Made by a program: the position numbers and the translations under genes
In this document: piece after piece, positions 49,101 through 56,805 of the stretch
Layout: each line of letters opens with the position of its first letter
Position numbering within the stretch: the first letter of the stretch is position 1
Notes under the pieces: model-generated
Told to the model about the DNA's origin: nothing
Seen by the model: the letters and a program-made list of their open reading frames with translations, nothing else
Databases searched by the model: none
NCBI GenBank assembly: GCA_963747335.1
Contig: CAVVEV010000007.1
Span: 107,335 to 171,334, forward strand
Length of the DNA stretch: 64,000 nt
Direction: 5' to 3'
Source: Prado023 sp963747335
Lineage (GTDB): Bacteria > Actinomycetota > Actinomycetes > S36-B12 > CAIYMF01

Positions 49101-49948
49101 AGCTGTTCGTGTACGACTCCCTGCTCAGCGAGTACGCCGCGATGGGCTTCGAGTACGGCTACAGCGTCGCGCGCCCCGATGCGCTCGTGATGTGGGAGGC
49201 CCAGTTCGGCGACTTCGTCAACGGCGCCCAGACCATCACCGACGAGTTCCTGACCTCCGCCGAGCAGAAGTGGGCTCAGCGCTCGTCGCTGGTCCTGCTG
49301 CTGCCCCACGGCTACGAGGGCCAGGGCCCGGACCACTCGTCGGCGCGGATCGAGCGGTTCCTGGCGATGTGCGCCCAGGACAACATGACCGTTGCCCAGC
49401 CCACGACTCCGGCGTCGTACTTCCACCTCCTGCGCTGGCAGGTGCACTCGCGGCTGACGCGGCCGATGGTCGTGTTCACGCCGAAGTCGCTGCTGCGAGC
49501 GAAGGTCTCCACCTCGTTGACGAAGGACTTCACCGAGGGGTACTTCCGGGCGGTCCTCGACGACCGTGCGATCACGGCAGGGCGCATCGACCCGGCGGGC
49601 GTCCGGCGAGTGCTGGTGTGCTCGGGCAAGATCGGCTACGACCTGATGGCTGAGCGTGACGCGCGCGAGCGCACCGATGTGGCCGTGCTGCGGATGGAGC
49701 GGCTGTACCCGATCCCACACCGCACGCTCATCGAGATGCTGGAGCGCTTCGGCGATGCCGAGATGGTCTGGGTCCAGGACGAGCCGGAGAACATGGGGCC
49801 CTGGCCGTTCATGAACCAGCACCTTCCGGGCGCGATCATGCGCACCGTGCGCGGGATCACCCGGGTCTGGAGCTCCTCGCCGTCGGTGGGGTCGCTGCAC
49901 CGCCACGAGGAGGAGCAGCGGGCCCTCATGGACCGGGCATTCGAGTAG
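46133..49948 (+). CDS. kgd: Multifunctional 2-oxoglutarate decarboxylase/dehydrogenase E1 with E2-like domain
   Basis: 1271 residues. The N-terminal segment (FGTNEWLVDEIYQQYLKDP) is followed by a Pro/Ala/Val linker and an acyltransferase domain of E2 type without a lipoyl domain (NRHIINNQLARGRGGKVSFTH, catalytic YDHRIIQGAQSG). The full thiamine-dependent E1 domain comes next (GMPHRGRLNMLANI, HVIVNNQVGFTT, VNGDDPEAVVRVA, YRRRGHNEADDPS, ESLLSEYAAMGFEYGY-type C-terminal part). This fused form is the actinobacterial OdhA/Kgd of the TCA cycle, controlled elsewhere by the FHA protein GarA/OdhI. GTG 46133; a -10-like TAGCCT is at about 46056. Confidence 0.96.
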   Translation: MANDAGSRMVAFGTNEWLVDEIYQQYLKDPQSVDRAWWDFFADYRPGDPSTLPGPTAGTAPDTDAAAASRPLGSPLIVVDTPVQRPEAPAEVAQPASDVAHERPHVVVPQLEHNVPAYEVEAPSSAVDQVAPQVGLSSIPSGPTGASALDPAPRVLRGPSARVVVNMEASLEVPTATSVRALPAKLLIDNRHIINNQLARGRGGKVSFTHLIGYAVVRALSDMPEMNVGFTRVDGKPAVIQHPAVNLGLAIDLTKPDGSRQLLVPCIKGAEQLDFSAFWATYEELVRKARTGALTADDFAGTTATLTNPGTIGTVSSVPRLMSGQGLIVGVGSLDYPAEWQGAAEETLARAGVSKILSLTSTYDHRIIQGAQSGDFLRRVHQLLLGEHGFYDDIFTALRIPYEPIRWATDIATSHDSDLNKTARVQELIHAYRVRGHLMADIDPLDYKQRKHPDLDVAAHGLTLWDLDREFAVAGFAGEQFMTLRDVLKVLRDAYCRTVGIEYMHMQDPEQRHWIQKRIETAPEKPERTEQLRILRTLNAAEAFETFLQTKYVGQKRFSLEGGEAVIPLVDAILSAAARDGLDEVCMGMPHRGRLNMLANIAGKSYSRIFNEFEGNYGVESVQGSGDVKYHLGTEGVFTAEDGSQVSVYLAANPSHLEAVNPVLEGIVRAKQDQNPPERKYAVLPLLMHGDAAFAGQGVVAETLNLSQLQGYRTGGTVHVIVNNQVGFTTSPKYSRSTVYCTDVARMVQAPIFHVNGDDPEAVVRVARMAYEFRQEFAKDVVIDMICYRRRGHNEADDPSLTQPTMYAVIDAKRSVRKLYTEGLIGRGDISVQEAEDALRDFQERLERVFQETRSAGDEVFNANSAEVISTGRQELTPQTPAWDVDTSISREVVDLVVRSQIDLPEGFVAHPRLVPQLRRRAEMVATDTIDWGMGEALAIGSLVNEGKWVRLAGQDSRRGTFGHRHAVIVDARTGWQYKPLKQCYDKGGKLFVYDSLLSEYAAMGFEYGYSVARPDALVMWEAQFGDFVNGAQTITDEFLTSAEQKWAQRSSLVLLLPHGYEGQGPDHSSARIERFLAMCAQDNMTVAQPTTPASYFHLLRWQVHSRLTRPMVVFTPKSLLRAKVSTSLTKDFTEGYFRAVLDDRAITAGRIDPAGVRRVLVCSGKIGYDLMAERDARERTDVAVLRMERLYPIPHRTLIEMLERFGDAEMVWVQDEPENMGPWPFMNQHLPGAIMRTVRGITRVWSSSPSVGSLHRHEEEQRALMDRAFE

Positions 49949-49954
49949 GCGCGC

Positions 49955-50125
49955 ATGTACGACACCGATCGGGGCATCGAGGAGCTCATCCGTCGGCGGG
50001 GGCATGAGGAGGTCACCCTCGAGTGGCTGGCCGGGCAGCTGGTGACGTTCGTCGACCTGCACCCGGAGTTCGAGGTCCCGGTCGAGCGGCTGGCCAGCTG
50101 GCTGGCCCGCGACGACGACGAGTAG
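49955..50125 (+). CDS. 56-residue acidic protein after kgd (DUF6104-like)
   Basis: ATG 6 nt after the kgd stop. MYDTDRGIEELIRRRGHEEV, then TLEWLAGQLVTFVDLHPEFE and VERLASWLARDDDE. From memory this matches the small DUF6104 family found next to kgd in actinobacteria. Mostly helical and acidic; possibly a partner of the enzyme, which is inference. A palindromic terminator follows. Confidence 0.7.
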   Translation: MYDTDRGIEELIRRRGHEEVTLEWLAGQLVTFVDLHPEFEVPVERLASWLARDDDE

Positions 50126-50144
50126 GCTCGACGGGTCGCAGGAA

Positions 50145-50162
50145 CGGGTCCAGCTGGACCCG
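50145..50162. terminator. Bidirectional palindromic terminator
   Basis: CGGGTCCAGCTGGACCCG, a perfect 18-bp palindrome between the converging DUF6104-like and deacetylase-like genes. Confidence 0.6.
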
Positions 50163-50183
50163 GGCGCGGATGTGGTCCCGGGA

Positions 50184-51332
50184 TCAGCTGGCGCTGGCCC
50201 GTGCCGCGCCCTCGGCGAGCCCGGCCAGGGAGTCGGCCACCAGGGTGCCGAGGGTCTTGAGGTGGTACCCGCCCTCCTGGATGGCGACGGTCGGCAGGCC
50301 CAGGCCGCCCAGCAGGATCCCCGCGGCGCGCATGCCGTCACGGGTGACGCGCAATGGGCTCTCGGGGTCGTCGATGGCGGCATCGACGCCGAGGGACACC
50401 ACCAGCGCATCGGCGCCGAACGTGCGCGCCTGCTCCACCAGCTGGTCGACACCTGTGAGCCACCGATCGTCGTCGGAGCGGGGCGGCAGCGGGATGTTGC
50501 GGTTTGCCCCCGCGCCGGTTCCCTTCCCCGTCTCGTCGGCGAACCCCATGAAGTGCGGGAACCATCCTGCGCCCGGGTCGACGTGCACCGATCCGTAGAA
50601 CACGTCGCCCCGGTTGTAGAAGATCGCCTGCGTCCCGTTTCCGTGATGGGCGTCGACGTCGATGACGGCCACCCGCCGCGCCCCCCGCGCACGCAGCCGG
50701 TCGGCGGCGATCGCCGCGTTGTTCAGGTAGCACGAGCCGCCGAACGCCGCGCGCGCCGCGTGATGCCCGGGCGGGCGGCACAGGGCGTAGGCCATCGGTG
50801 CCGCCCCTGAGCTGTTGGCGCCCTCGACCCACGCCGCCGACGCCACGAGGTCGGCCGCAGTCAGCGAGGCTCCGGCCGCGGCCTCGACCGCGTCCCACGT
50901 GCCCGGCCCGATCAGCGTCATCGTGTCGTAGCAGTACTGGCCCGCGCGCGCGTGCGCTGCAGTGGGGCGCCGCACCGGAAGCCCCCCGAGCATCGCCTCG
51001 GTCGGGAAGATGTAGGGCACGACGCGATCCTGGCCCGGGTCGCTGGTGTACCCGCCGACGACCCAGGCGTCATGGATCGTGCGCAGGTGCTCGATCAGGC
51101 CGGGGGAGTGCACGGCGAGCAGAGCGTCGGGGTCGGGGTCGCCCGCCGTCACCTCCGGATGCCCGGCGCGGATGAGCGCCTCGCGGATCACATTCACCCG
51201 CTCCACGACCTCAGTCCCCGGGGTCCGTACCCCCAGCCAGATCTCGGCGGAGGGGATGTGCCGACGCGTCCGGGGATGCCACACGAAGGGGATCGGCGCA
51301 ACAGTCGGCCGGGGATGTGCCACGGGGTGCAT
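50184..51332 (-). CDS. Histone-deacetylase-fold amidohydrolase (acetylpolyamine amidohydrolase-like)
   Basis: 382 residues of the zinc deacetylase fold: CRPPGHHAARAAFGG, zinc-ligand region VIDVDAHHGNGTQAIFY, the second Asp ligand in VVSLGVDAAIDDPE, and the C-terminal EGGYH with the catalytic Tyr. SLGVD followed by a DP is more like acetylpolyamine amidohydrolase than AcuC. It probably deacetylates small acetylated amines. The GNAT of the NiSOD locus is a polyamine-acetyltransferase-like enzyme 6 kb away, but a link is speculative. Confidence 0.88.
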   Translation of the reverse strand: MHPVAHPRPTVAPIPFVWHPRTRRHIPSAEIWLGVRTPGTEVVERVNVIREALIRAGHPEVTAGDPDPDALLAVHSPGLIEHLRTIHDAWVVGGYTSDPGQDRVVPYIFPTEAMLGGLPVRRPTAAHARAGQYCYDTMTLIGPGTWDAVEAAAGASLTAADLVASAAWVEGANSSGAAPMAYALCRPPGHHAARAAFGGSCYLNNAAIAADRLRARGARRVAVIDVDAHHGNGTQAIFYNRGDVFYGSVHVDPGAGWFPHFMGFADETGKGTGAGANRNIPLPPRSDDDRWLTGVDQLVEQARTFGADALVVSLGVDAAIDDPESPLRVTRDGMRAAGILLGGLGLPTVAIQEGGYHLKTLGTLVADSLAGLAEGAARASAS

Positions 51333-51401
51333 CCTGCCAAGTCCGGGGCGCGGACGGGGCTCCGGGTCGTCCGGGTCGTCGCGGTGGCATGCTGGGCGAC
51401 C

Positions 51402-52565
51402 ATGACGAGCCTCGCGGACTTCGGCATCACCATCGGGACCCTGCCCTCAGGAGCGACCAACTCCGTGATCGACGTGCCGGGTGTCGGCGTCGGCCACACG
51501 ACGATCGTGCGCGACGAGGTGCCGCCGCCGGTGGGCCGAGGGACCGCCCGCACCGGCGTGACCGTCCTGGACCTCGGCGGGGATTCCTGGGCGCGGCCGG
51601 TGACCGCCGGCGGTGCCGTCCTCAACGGGGCGGGGGAGTGCACCGGCTGGCAGTCCGCCCAGGAGTGGGGCCTGGTCGAGTCCCCGATCTACCTGACCTC
51701 CACCATGCAGCTCGGCCGGGTGTACGACGCCGCCTGTCGGATCGCCCTGGCCGAGGCGCCCGAGGTGGCCGACGAGGTCGTGATCCCGGTGGTGGGGGAG
51801 TGTGACGACTCGTGGCTGGGCTTCGCCGGTGCGATGCAGGTCGAGTACGAGGACGTGGTGTCCGCGCGGGACGCCGCCCGGGAGTCGGCCCTGTCCGGTC
51901 TGCGCCCTCCCACCGGCGCGGTGGGGGCGGGCACCGGGATGCTGTGCCTCGGCTGGAAGGGCGGTATCGGCACCGCCTCCCGGTCGCTTCCCTCGGGGCA
52001 CACCGTCGGGGTCCTGCTGCTGACGAACTTCGGGCAGTGGGATCGCCTCACGGTCGGTGGCGTGCCGGTGGGGCAACTGCTGGGCCGGTCCGGGCTCGAG
52101 GACGGTCCGTCGGGGCCCCGCCTCCACGGGCACGCGCACGGCGGGCCGGGCGACCCGGGGAGAGCGCTGGGGGAGATCCAGGCGGCGGGAGGTCCGCCGC
52201 CAGCCGGCTCGTGCCTGGGAATCGTGGTGACCGATGCTCCCCTGGACAGCCACGGATGCCGCCGCTTGGCGACCCGGATCGGCCTCGGGCTGGCGCGGAC
52301 CGGGTCGGTTGCTCATCACGGCTCCGGCGAGATCTTCCTGGGCCTGTCGGTGGGGATGCGTGCGCCCCGCGGGACGCGCCCGGGGACGGCCGGGCTCGGT
52401 GGGTCCGACCTGGACCCGCTGTTCGTCGCCTGCGTGGATGCCGCCGAGGAGGCGGTCCTCGACTCGATGCTCAATGCCCACGACACGGTCGGGCACCGCA
52501 GCCGCCGGGCGCTGGCCCTGCCGCACGACGCCCTGCGCAGCGCCCTCGCCGGGTACCGCCGCTGA
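51402..52565 (+). CDS. P1/DmpA-family aminopeptidase
   Basis: 387 residues of the N-terminal nucleophile family S58: NSVIDVPGVGVGHTTI, GAVGAGTGMLCLGWKGGIGT, and the autocleavage site GS in PPAGSCLGIVVTDAPLDSH, which would expose Ser as nucleophile. C-terminal HHGSGEIFLGLS. Such enzymes release N-terminal amino acids, often D- or beta-amino acids. ATG 51402 lies 69 bp from the divergent deacetylase-like gene. Confidence 0.9.
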   Translation: MTSLADFGITIGTLPSGATNSVIDVPGVGVGHTTIVRDEVPPPVGRGTARTGVTVLDLGGDSWARPVTAGGAVLNGAGECTGWQSAQEWGLVESPIYLTSTMQLGRVYDAACRIALAEAPEVADEVVIPVVGECDDSWLGFAGAMQVEYEDVVSARDAARESALSGLRPPTGAVGAGTGMLCLGWKGGIGTASRSLPSGHTVGVLLLTNFGQWDRLTVGGVPVGQLLGRSGLEDGPSGPRLHGHAHGGPGDPGRALGEIQAAGGPPPAGSCLGIVVTDAPLDSHGCRRLATRIGLGLARTGSVAHHGSGEIFLGLSVGMRAPRGTRPGTAGLGGSDLDPLFVACVDAAEEAVLDSMLNAHDTVGHRSRRALALPHDALRSALAGYRR

Positions 52566-52576
52566 TCCCCGCCGGC

Positions 52577-52651
52577 TTGCGCTGCACCTGCTCCGCCAGA
52601 CACGGACCTGCGCTGCATCTGCGACGCGGATTCGGCCGAGATGCAGCGCAA
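52577..52651 (+). repeat. Three copies of a 12-mer (two direct, one inverted) with alternative hairpins
   Basis: TTGCGCTGCACCTGC (52577-52591), CTGCGCTGCATCTGC (52608-52622) and inverted GATGCAGCGCAA (52640-52651). Copy 3 can pair with copy 2 (11-bp perfect stem, 18-nt loop) or with copy 1, so two structures exclude each other. Located between the peptidase stop and the C-S lyase start. Confidence 0.55.
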
Positions 52652-52671
52652 CCTGCTGGGGGCCACGGATG

Positions 52672-53865
52672 ATGGTCACCATGGACATCCCACCCTTCGA
52701 GGTCCTTCGTCCCGAGCAGCTGCGGCGTCGTACGTCGCTCAAGTGGCAGCACTACGGTCCCGACGTCCTGCCGCTCTGGGTCGCTGAGATGGACGTCCTT
52801 CCGGCCACGGAGGTGATCGATGCCCTGACCGCAGCAGTCCGCGTGGGGGATACGGGGTACCCCAACTTCGGCACCACGTACAAGGAGGCGCTCGCGGAGT
52901 TCGCCGGGGCGCGGTGGAACTGGGCGCCGGACCCGGGGGACATGCTCCTCTGCGCGGACGTGATGACGGGGATCCGCGTTCTGATCGAGCGCTTCTGCCC
53001 GCCCCGGGGGACGGTGGTGATCCCCAGCCCGGTGTATCCACCGTTCGCCGGCTTCTCCCGCGAGGCCGGTCGGCGGGTGGTGCCGGTGGCCCTGACAGCC
53101 GAGGGTCGACTCGACGTGGAGGCCATCGACGAGGCCCTGGGTGCGAACGCGGCCGAGTCCGCCGACCGGCGCACGGTCCTGCTCCTGTGCAGCCCGCACA
53201 ACCCGACCGGAGTGGTGCACACCGAGCAGGAGCTCAGGGCGGTGGCCCGATCCGCTGAAGTGCACGGGGCGCTCGTCGTCGTGGACGAGGTCCACGCGCC
53301 CCTGGTCCCGCAGGGCGCGACGTTCGTCCCCTGGTTCGCGGTGGCTGGTCACGGCTTCGTCGTCACCTCGGCGGCCAAGGCGTTCAACCTCGCGGGGCTC
53401 AAGGCGGGGCTGATCGTCGCCGGCCCGGGGGGCAGGGTTCAGCTCAAGCGGCTGCCGGACTCGGTGCTCTACGGCGGCAGCCACCTCGGCGTCATCGGGC
53501 ACGCCGCGGCCTATCGGTCCGACCCCGCCTGGCTGGATTCGGTCAACGCGAACATCGCGGACAACGCCAGGCTGCTGGCCGAGCTGCTCGCCGAGCACCT
53601 TCCCGGTGTGGGGTATCTGAGCCCTCAGGCGACCTATCTGGCCTGGCTGGACCTGCGCCCCCTCGGTCTCGGGGACGATCCTGCAGATGTCCTGCGCGCC
53701 CACGGACGGGTCGCCCTGACCGCGGGCCGGCCGTTCGGGCGCGGGGGCCTGGGGCACGCCCGGGTCAACCTCGCCTGCTCCCGGGAGGTGCTCACCGAGG
53801 CCGTGGTCCGAATGACCTCGGCGGTCGCCATCCACGCGGAGGCGGCCGCCGCGGACGTCACCTGA
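52672..53865 (+). CDS. patB: MalY/PatB-type cystathionine beta-lyase (PLP C-S lyase)
   Basis: 397 residues of fold-type I aminotransferase class. The N-terminus is LKWQHYGPDVLPLWVAEMDV, then GYPNFGTTYKEALAEFAGAR, SPHNPTGVV, the PLP Asp in VVVDEVHAPLV and the PLP lysine in TSAAKAFNLAGLKAGLIV. Cleaves cystathionine or cysteine conjugates to a thiol, pyruvate and ammonia. ATG 52672 or 52681 are both possible starts. The leader carries the three-copy repeat. Confidence 0.9.
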   Translation: MVTMDIPPFEVLRPEQLRRRTSLKWQHYGPDVLPLWVAEMDVLPATEVIDALTAAVRVGDTGYPNFGTTYKEALAEFAGARWNWAPDPGDMLLCADVMTGIRVLIERFCPPRGTVVIPSPVYPPFAGFSREAGRRVVPVALTAEGRLDVEAIDEALGANAAESADRRTVLLLCSPHNPTGVVHTEQELRAVARSAEVHGALVVVDEVHAPLVPQGATFVPWFAVAGHGFVVTSAAKAFNLAGLKAGLIVAGPGGRVQLKRLPDSVLYGGSHLGVIGHAAAYRSDPAWLDSVNANIADNARLLAELLAEHLPGVGYLSPQATYLAWLDLRPLGLGDDPADVLRAHGRVALTAGRPFGRGGLGHARVNLACSREVLTEAVVRMTSAVAIHAEAAAADVT

Positions 53866-53890
53866 CAGCTCTGGCGAGGCCAGTTGCGAT

Positions 53891-53902
53891 TCCCGCGCGG
53901 GA
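53891..53902. terminator. Palindrome between converging patB and dppF
   Basis: TCCCGCGCGGGA is a perfect 12-bp palindrome in the 41-bp gap between two gene ends. A smaller stem, CTGGC/GCCAG, lies just before it. Confidence 0.45.
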
Positions 53903-53906
53903 CCCC

Positions 53907-54866
53907 TCAGCGCAGCGCGAAGCAGGCCGCCGCGTGACCGGACTGAACAGGCAACAGGGGCAGCGACTCGCCCAGGCACTGGGCTGAGACCTCATCCGGG
54001 AGCCCGGCCTGCAGCACGGGACAGCGCGGGTGGAATCGGCAGCCCGACGGGATCCGCGCGGGGTCGGGGGGCTCGCCGACCAGCACGATCGGATCCACGC
54101 GATCGATCTCGGGCACGACCGACAGCAGCGCCTGGGTGTACGGGTGCCTCGGGGCGGCCAGGACCTCCTCCGTGGTCCCCTCCTCGATGATCCGCCCGAG
54201 GTACATCACGGCGATCCGGTCGGCGACGTTCCACGCCAGTCCGAGGTCGTGGGTCACGATCAGGATCGACAGGCCCAACTCGTCGCGCAGGTGCAGCAGC
54301 AGGGCGAGGATCTCGCCACGCACAGAGGCATCCAGGCTGGACACGGGTTCGTCGGCGACGAGGATCTCCGGCTCGAGAACCAGTGCCCCGGCGATCACCA
54401 CACGCTGGCGCTGCCCACCGGACAGCTCATGGGGGTAGCGGGCGAAGAACCGCTCCGGCGGGCGCATCCCCACCCGTGCCAGCGCCTCGGCGACCCGCAC
54501 CTCCTCGCGGTCCACGCCATGGACGCGCAACCCCTCGGCAACCGACTCGTACACGGTCATCCGCGGGTTCAGGGACCCCATGGGGTCCTGCAGGACGAGC
54601 TGGGCCCGTCGTCGGTACGCCTTGAGCCCACCGCGCGAGCGGGCCAGCGGCTCACCGTCGACGAGCACCTCGCCCGAGGCCAACGGCTGGAGTCCCAGCA
54701 GCGCGCGGGCCAAGGTGGACTTGCCGCACCCGGACTCGCCCACCAACGCCACGATCTGACCCGGCATGAGCGTCAGGTTCACTCCGTCCACGGCCCTGGC
54801 CGAGGTGTTGCGGCCGGTGTGGAAGCTGACCTGCAGGTCGCGGGCCTCGAGGGCGGGGACCGTCAT
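53907..54866 (-). CDS. dppF: Oligopeptide ABC transporter ATP-binding protein (DppF/OppF-like)
   Basis: 319-residue ATPase: Walker A GESGCGKSTLA, Q-loop, signature ELSGGQRQRVVIAGAL, Walker B ILVADEPVSSLD and H-loop VTHDLG. The C-terminal oligopeptide-type extension has cysteines (CRFHPRCPVLQAG, QCLGES) that in this family may bind an Fe-S cluster. Last gene of a five-gene minus-strand operon, overlapping dppD by 4 bp. Confidence 0.93.
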   Translation of the reverse strand: MTVPALEARDLQVSFHTGRNTSARAVDGVNLTLMPGQIVALVGESGCGKSTLARALLGLQPLASGEVLVDGEPLARSRGGLKAYRRRAQLVLQDPMGSLNPRMTVYESVAEGLRVHGVDREEVRVAEALARVGMRPPERFFARYPHELSGGQRQRVVIAGALVLEPEILVADEPVSSLDASVRGEILALLLHLRDELGLSILIVTHDLGLAWNVADRIAVMYLGRIIEEGTTEEVLAAPRHPYTQALLSVVPEIDRVDPIVLVGEPPDPARIPSGCRFHPRCPVLQAGLPDEVSAQCLGESLPLLPVQSGHAAACFALR

Positions 54867-55876
54867 CGGGGGCCTCCCTCCACGGGCGTCCGGTCATCGA
54901 CCAGCGGGTATCGACAGGCGGCCAGGCGGCCGTCGGCGACCTCGATGAGATCCAGGGAGCCACCCGTGCAGTCCTCCCGGGCGACCGGACAGCGCGGGGC
55001 GAACGAGCACCCGTCGCCGACATCGCCGGGGAACGGCGGGTCACCGGGCAGCCCGGAGGGCGCGTAGCGGAAGCTCGGGTCGCCGATGCGCGGGAAGGCT
55101 GCGGCCAGGGCGCGGGAGTAGGGGTGCGCCGAACGCTCGAACACGTCGGCGGAGGGACCGGACTCCACGACCCTTCCCGCGTACATGACCGCGGCCCGCT
55201 GGCAGACGTCGGCCAGCACGGACAGGTCGTGTGAGATCAGCACGAGGGTCAGGTCGAGCTCGTCGACGAGGTCGGTCAGGACCTTCAGGACCTGGGCCTG
55301 AACCATGACGTCCAGGGCGGTGGTGGGCTCGTCGGCCACGATGATCCGGGGCCGGCACGCGAGGGCCATCGCGATCATCACGCGTTGCCGCTGGCCGCCG
55401 GACAGCTGGTGCGGGTACGACCGGGCACGCACGGCCGGCAGGCCCACCTGCTCGAGCAGCTCTCCGACCCGTCGGTCCACGTCACCGCGCGCGGTCCTCG
55501 GCTCGTGGACCGTGATCGGCTCGACGATCTGCTCCCCGATCCGCTGCAGCGGGTTCAACCCGTGCAGGGCGCCCTGGAAGACGATGCTGGCCTGCGCCCA
55601 GCGCAGCGCCCGCAGCCTCTTGAACGACATGCCCGAGACGTCCTCGCCATCGACCAGGACCTGGCCGGTGACCGTCGCGGACTTCGGCTGCAGGCGCAGC
55701 ACGGTGGAGATCAACGTGGACTTGCCGCTGCCGCTCTCCCCGGCGATGCCCAGCGAGGAGCCCGCGGGAACACTGAGGTCCACCCCTCGAACGGCTGGGA
55801 CGTCTCCGTCACGCCCGCGGTAGGTGATGTGGACGTCGCGGAACTCCAGTGCCGCGCCCGAGCTGTCGGCAGCCAT
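54863..55876 (-). CDS. dppD: Oligopeptide ABC transporter ATP-binding protein (DppD/OppD-like)
   Basis: 337 residues: Walker A GESGSGKSTLI, signature QLSGGQRQRVMIAMAL, Walker B IIVADEPTTALD, ISHDLSVLADVC, and the C-terminal CSFAPRCPVAREDC cysteine motif. Pairs with DppF to drive the DppBC channel. The start ATG shares a base with the dppC stop. Confidence 0.93.
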   Translation of the reverse strand: MAADSSGAALEFRDVHITYRGRDGDVPAVRGVDLSVPAGSSLGIAGESGSGKSTLISTVLRLQPKSATVTGQVLVDGEDVSGMSFKRLRALRWAQASIVFQGALHGLNPLQRIGEQIVEPITVHEPRTARGDVDRRVGELLEQVGLPAVRARSYPHQLSGGQRQRVMIAMALACRPRIIVADEPTTALDVMVQAQVLKVLTDLVDELDLTLVLISHDLSVLADVCQRAAVMYAGRVVESGPSADVFERSAHPYSRALAAAFPRIGDPSFRYAPSGLPGDPPFPGDVGDGCSFAPRCPVAREDCTGGSLDLIEVADGRLAACRYPLVDDRTPVEGGPR

Positions 55877-56805
55877 CAGCTGGCCCCCTGCCGTCGGGGA
55901 TCCACGATGTCTTCCAGTGCCCGGCCGATCAGGGTGAACGCCAGCACCACCGCGACGACGCACAGGCCCGGAGGCAGCACGTACCACCAGGCGCCCACGG
56001 TCATCGCCCCGCTCGTGAACGCTCCGTCGAGGATCGAGCCCCACGAGGGCGCCAGCGGGTTGCCCAGGCCGAGGAAGCTCAGGGTCGTCTCGCTGAGGAT
56101 GGCCAGGGCCACCATGAGAGTGGTGTTCGCCAGCACGAGGGGCATCACGTTGGGCAGGATGTGTCGGCGCATCAGGTGCGCGTCGCCTGCGCCGAGGGCC
56201 CGGGCGCGCTCCAGGTAGGGCCGGGCGCCGATGCTCAGCGTCTGGGAGCGGACCAGCCGTGCCGTGCCCGGCCACGAGGTGATCCCGATGACCACGATGA
56301 TGTTGACCAGGGAGGCGCCGAGGACGGTGGCCAGGACGATGGCCAGGGGCAGGAACGGGATCACCAGGAACCAGTCGGTGAACCGGTTGAGGACCAGCCC
56401 CACGCCACCGCGGAAGTAGCCGGACATGATCCCGACCACGGTGCCGATCAGCATGGACATCACGGTGGCGGCCAGCCCGACGACGAGGCTGATCCGGGCG
56501 CCCCAGACGATCAGTGCCAGGATTGAGCGCCCGCTCTCGTCGGTGCCCAGCGGGAAGCCGGCGGTGGGCGGGCTCATCGGCTCCCCGGTGGCCTGGGTGA
56601 CGCTGATGGTGCTGGGCGGGAACAGTACGGGCGCGAGCACGGCGAGGGCGATGAACACGCCCAGGACCACCAGGCCGAGCATCCCCCCGCGGTGGGACCG
56701 GAAGGCCCGCCAGGTGCGCGTGCGCGAGGCGCGCCGGCGGGTGCGGGTCACCTGGCGGGCCGAGATCGGGCTGGCCGGGTCGAATCCGGGGCGGGTCATG
56801 GTCAT
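55876..56805 (-). CDS. dppC: Oligopeptide ABC transporter permease (DppC-like)
   Basis: 309 residues with a long basic N-terminus (RRRASRTRTWRAFRSHRGG) and about six membrane segments. The EAA-type loop that meets the ATPases is in ARALGAGDAHLMRRHILPNV. ATG 56805 overlaps the dppB TGA by 1 nt. Confidence 0.93.
   Translation of the reverse strand: MTMTRPGFDPASPISARQVTRTRRRASRTRTWRAFRSHRGGMLGLVVLGVFIALAVLAPVLFPPSTISVTQATGEPMSPPTAGFPLGTDESGRSILALIVWGARISLVVGLAATVMSMLIGTVVGIMSGYFRGGVGLVLNRFTDWFLVIPFLPLAIVLATVLGASLVNIIVVIGITSWPGTARLVRSQTLSIGARPYLERARALGAGDAHLMRRHILPNVMPLVLANTTLMVALAILSETTLSFLGLGNPLAPSWGSILDGAFTSGAMTVGAWWYVLPPGLCVVAVVLAFTLIGRALEDIVDPRRQGAS

Noticed and set aside
46502..50692. A 1396-codon open frame antisense to kgd
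   Set aside because: High GC with G/C at third positions leaves antisense frames open. The sequence is low-complexity His/Arg/Gly/Pro, and kgd on the other strand is fully conserved.
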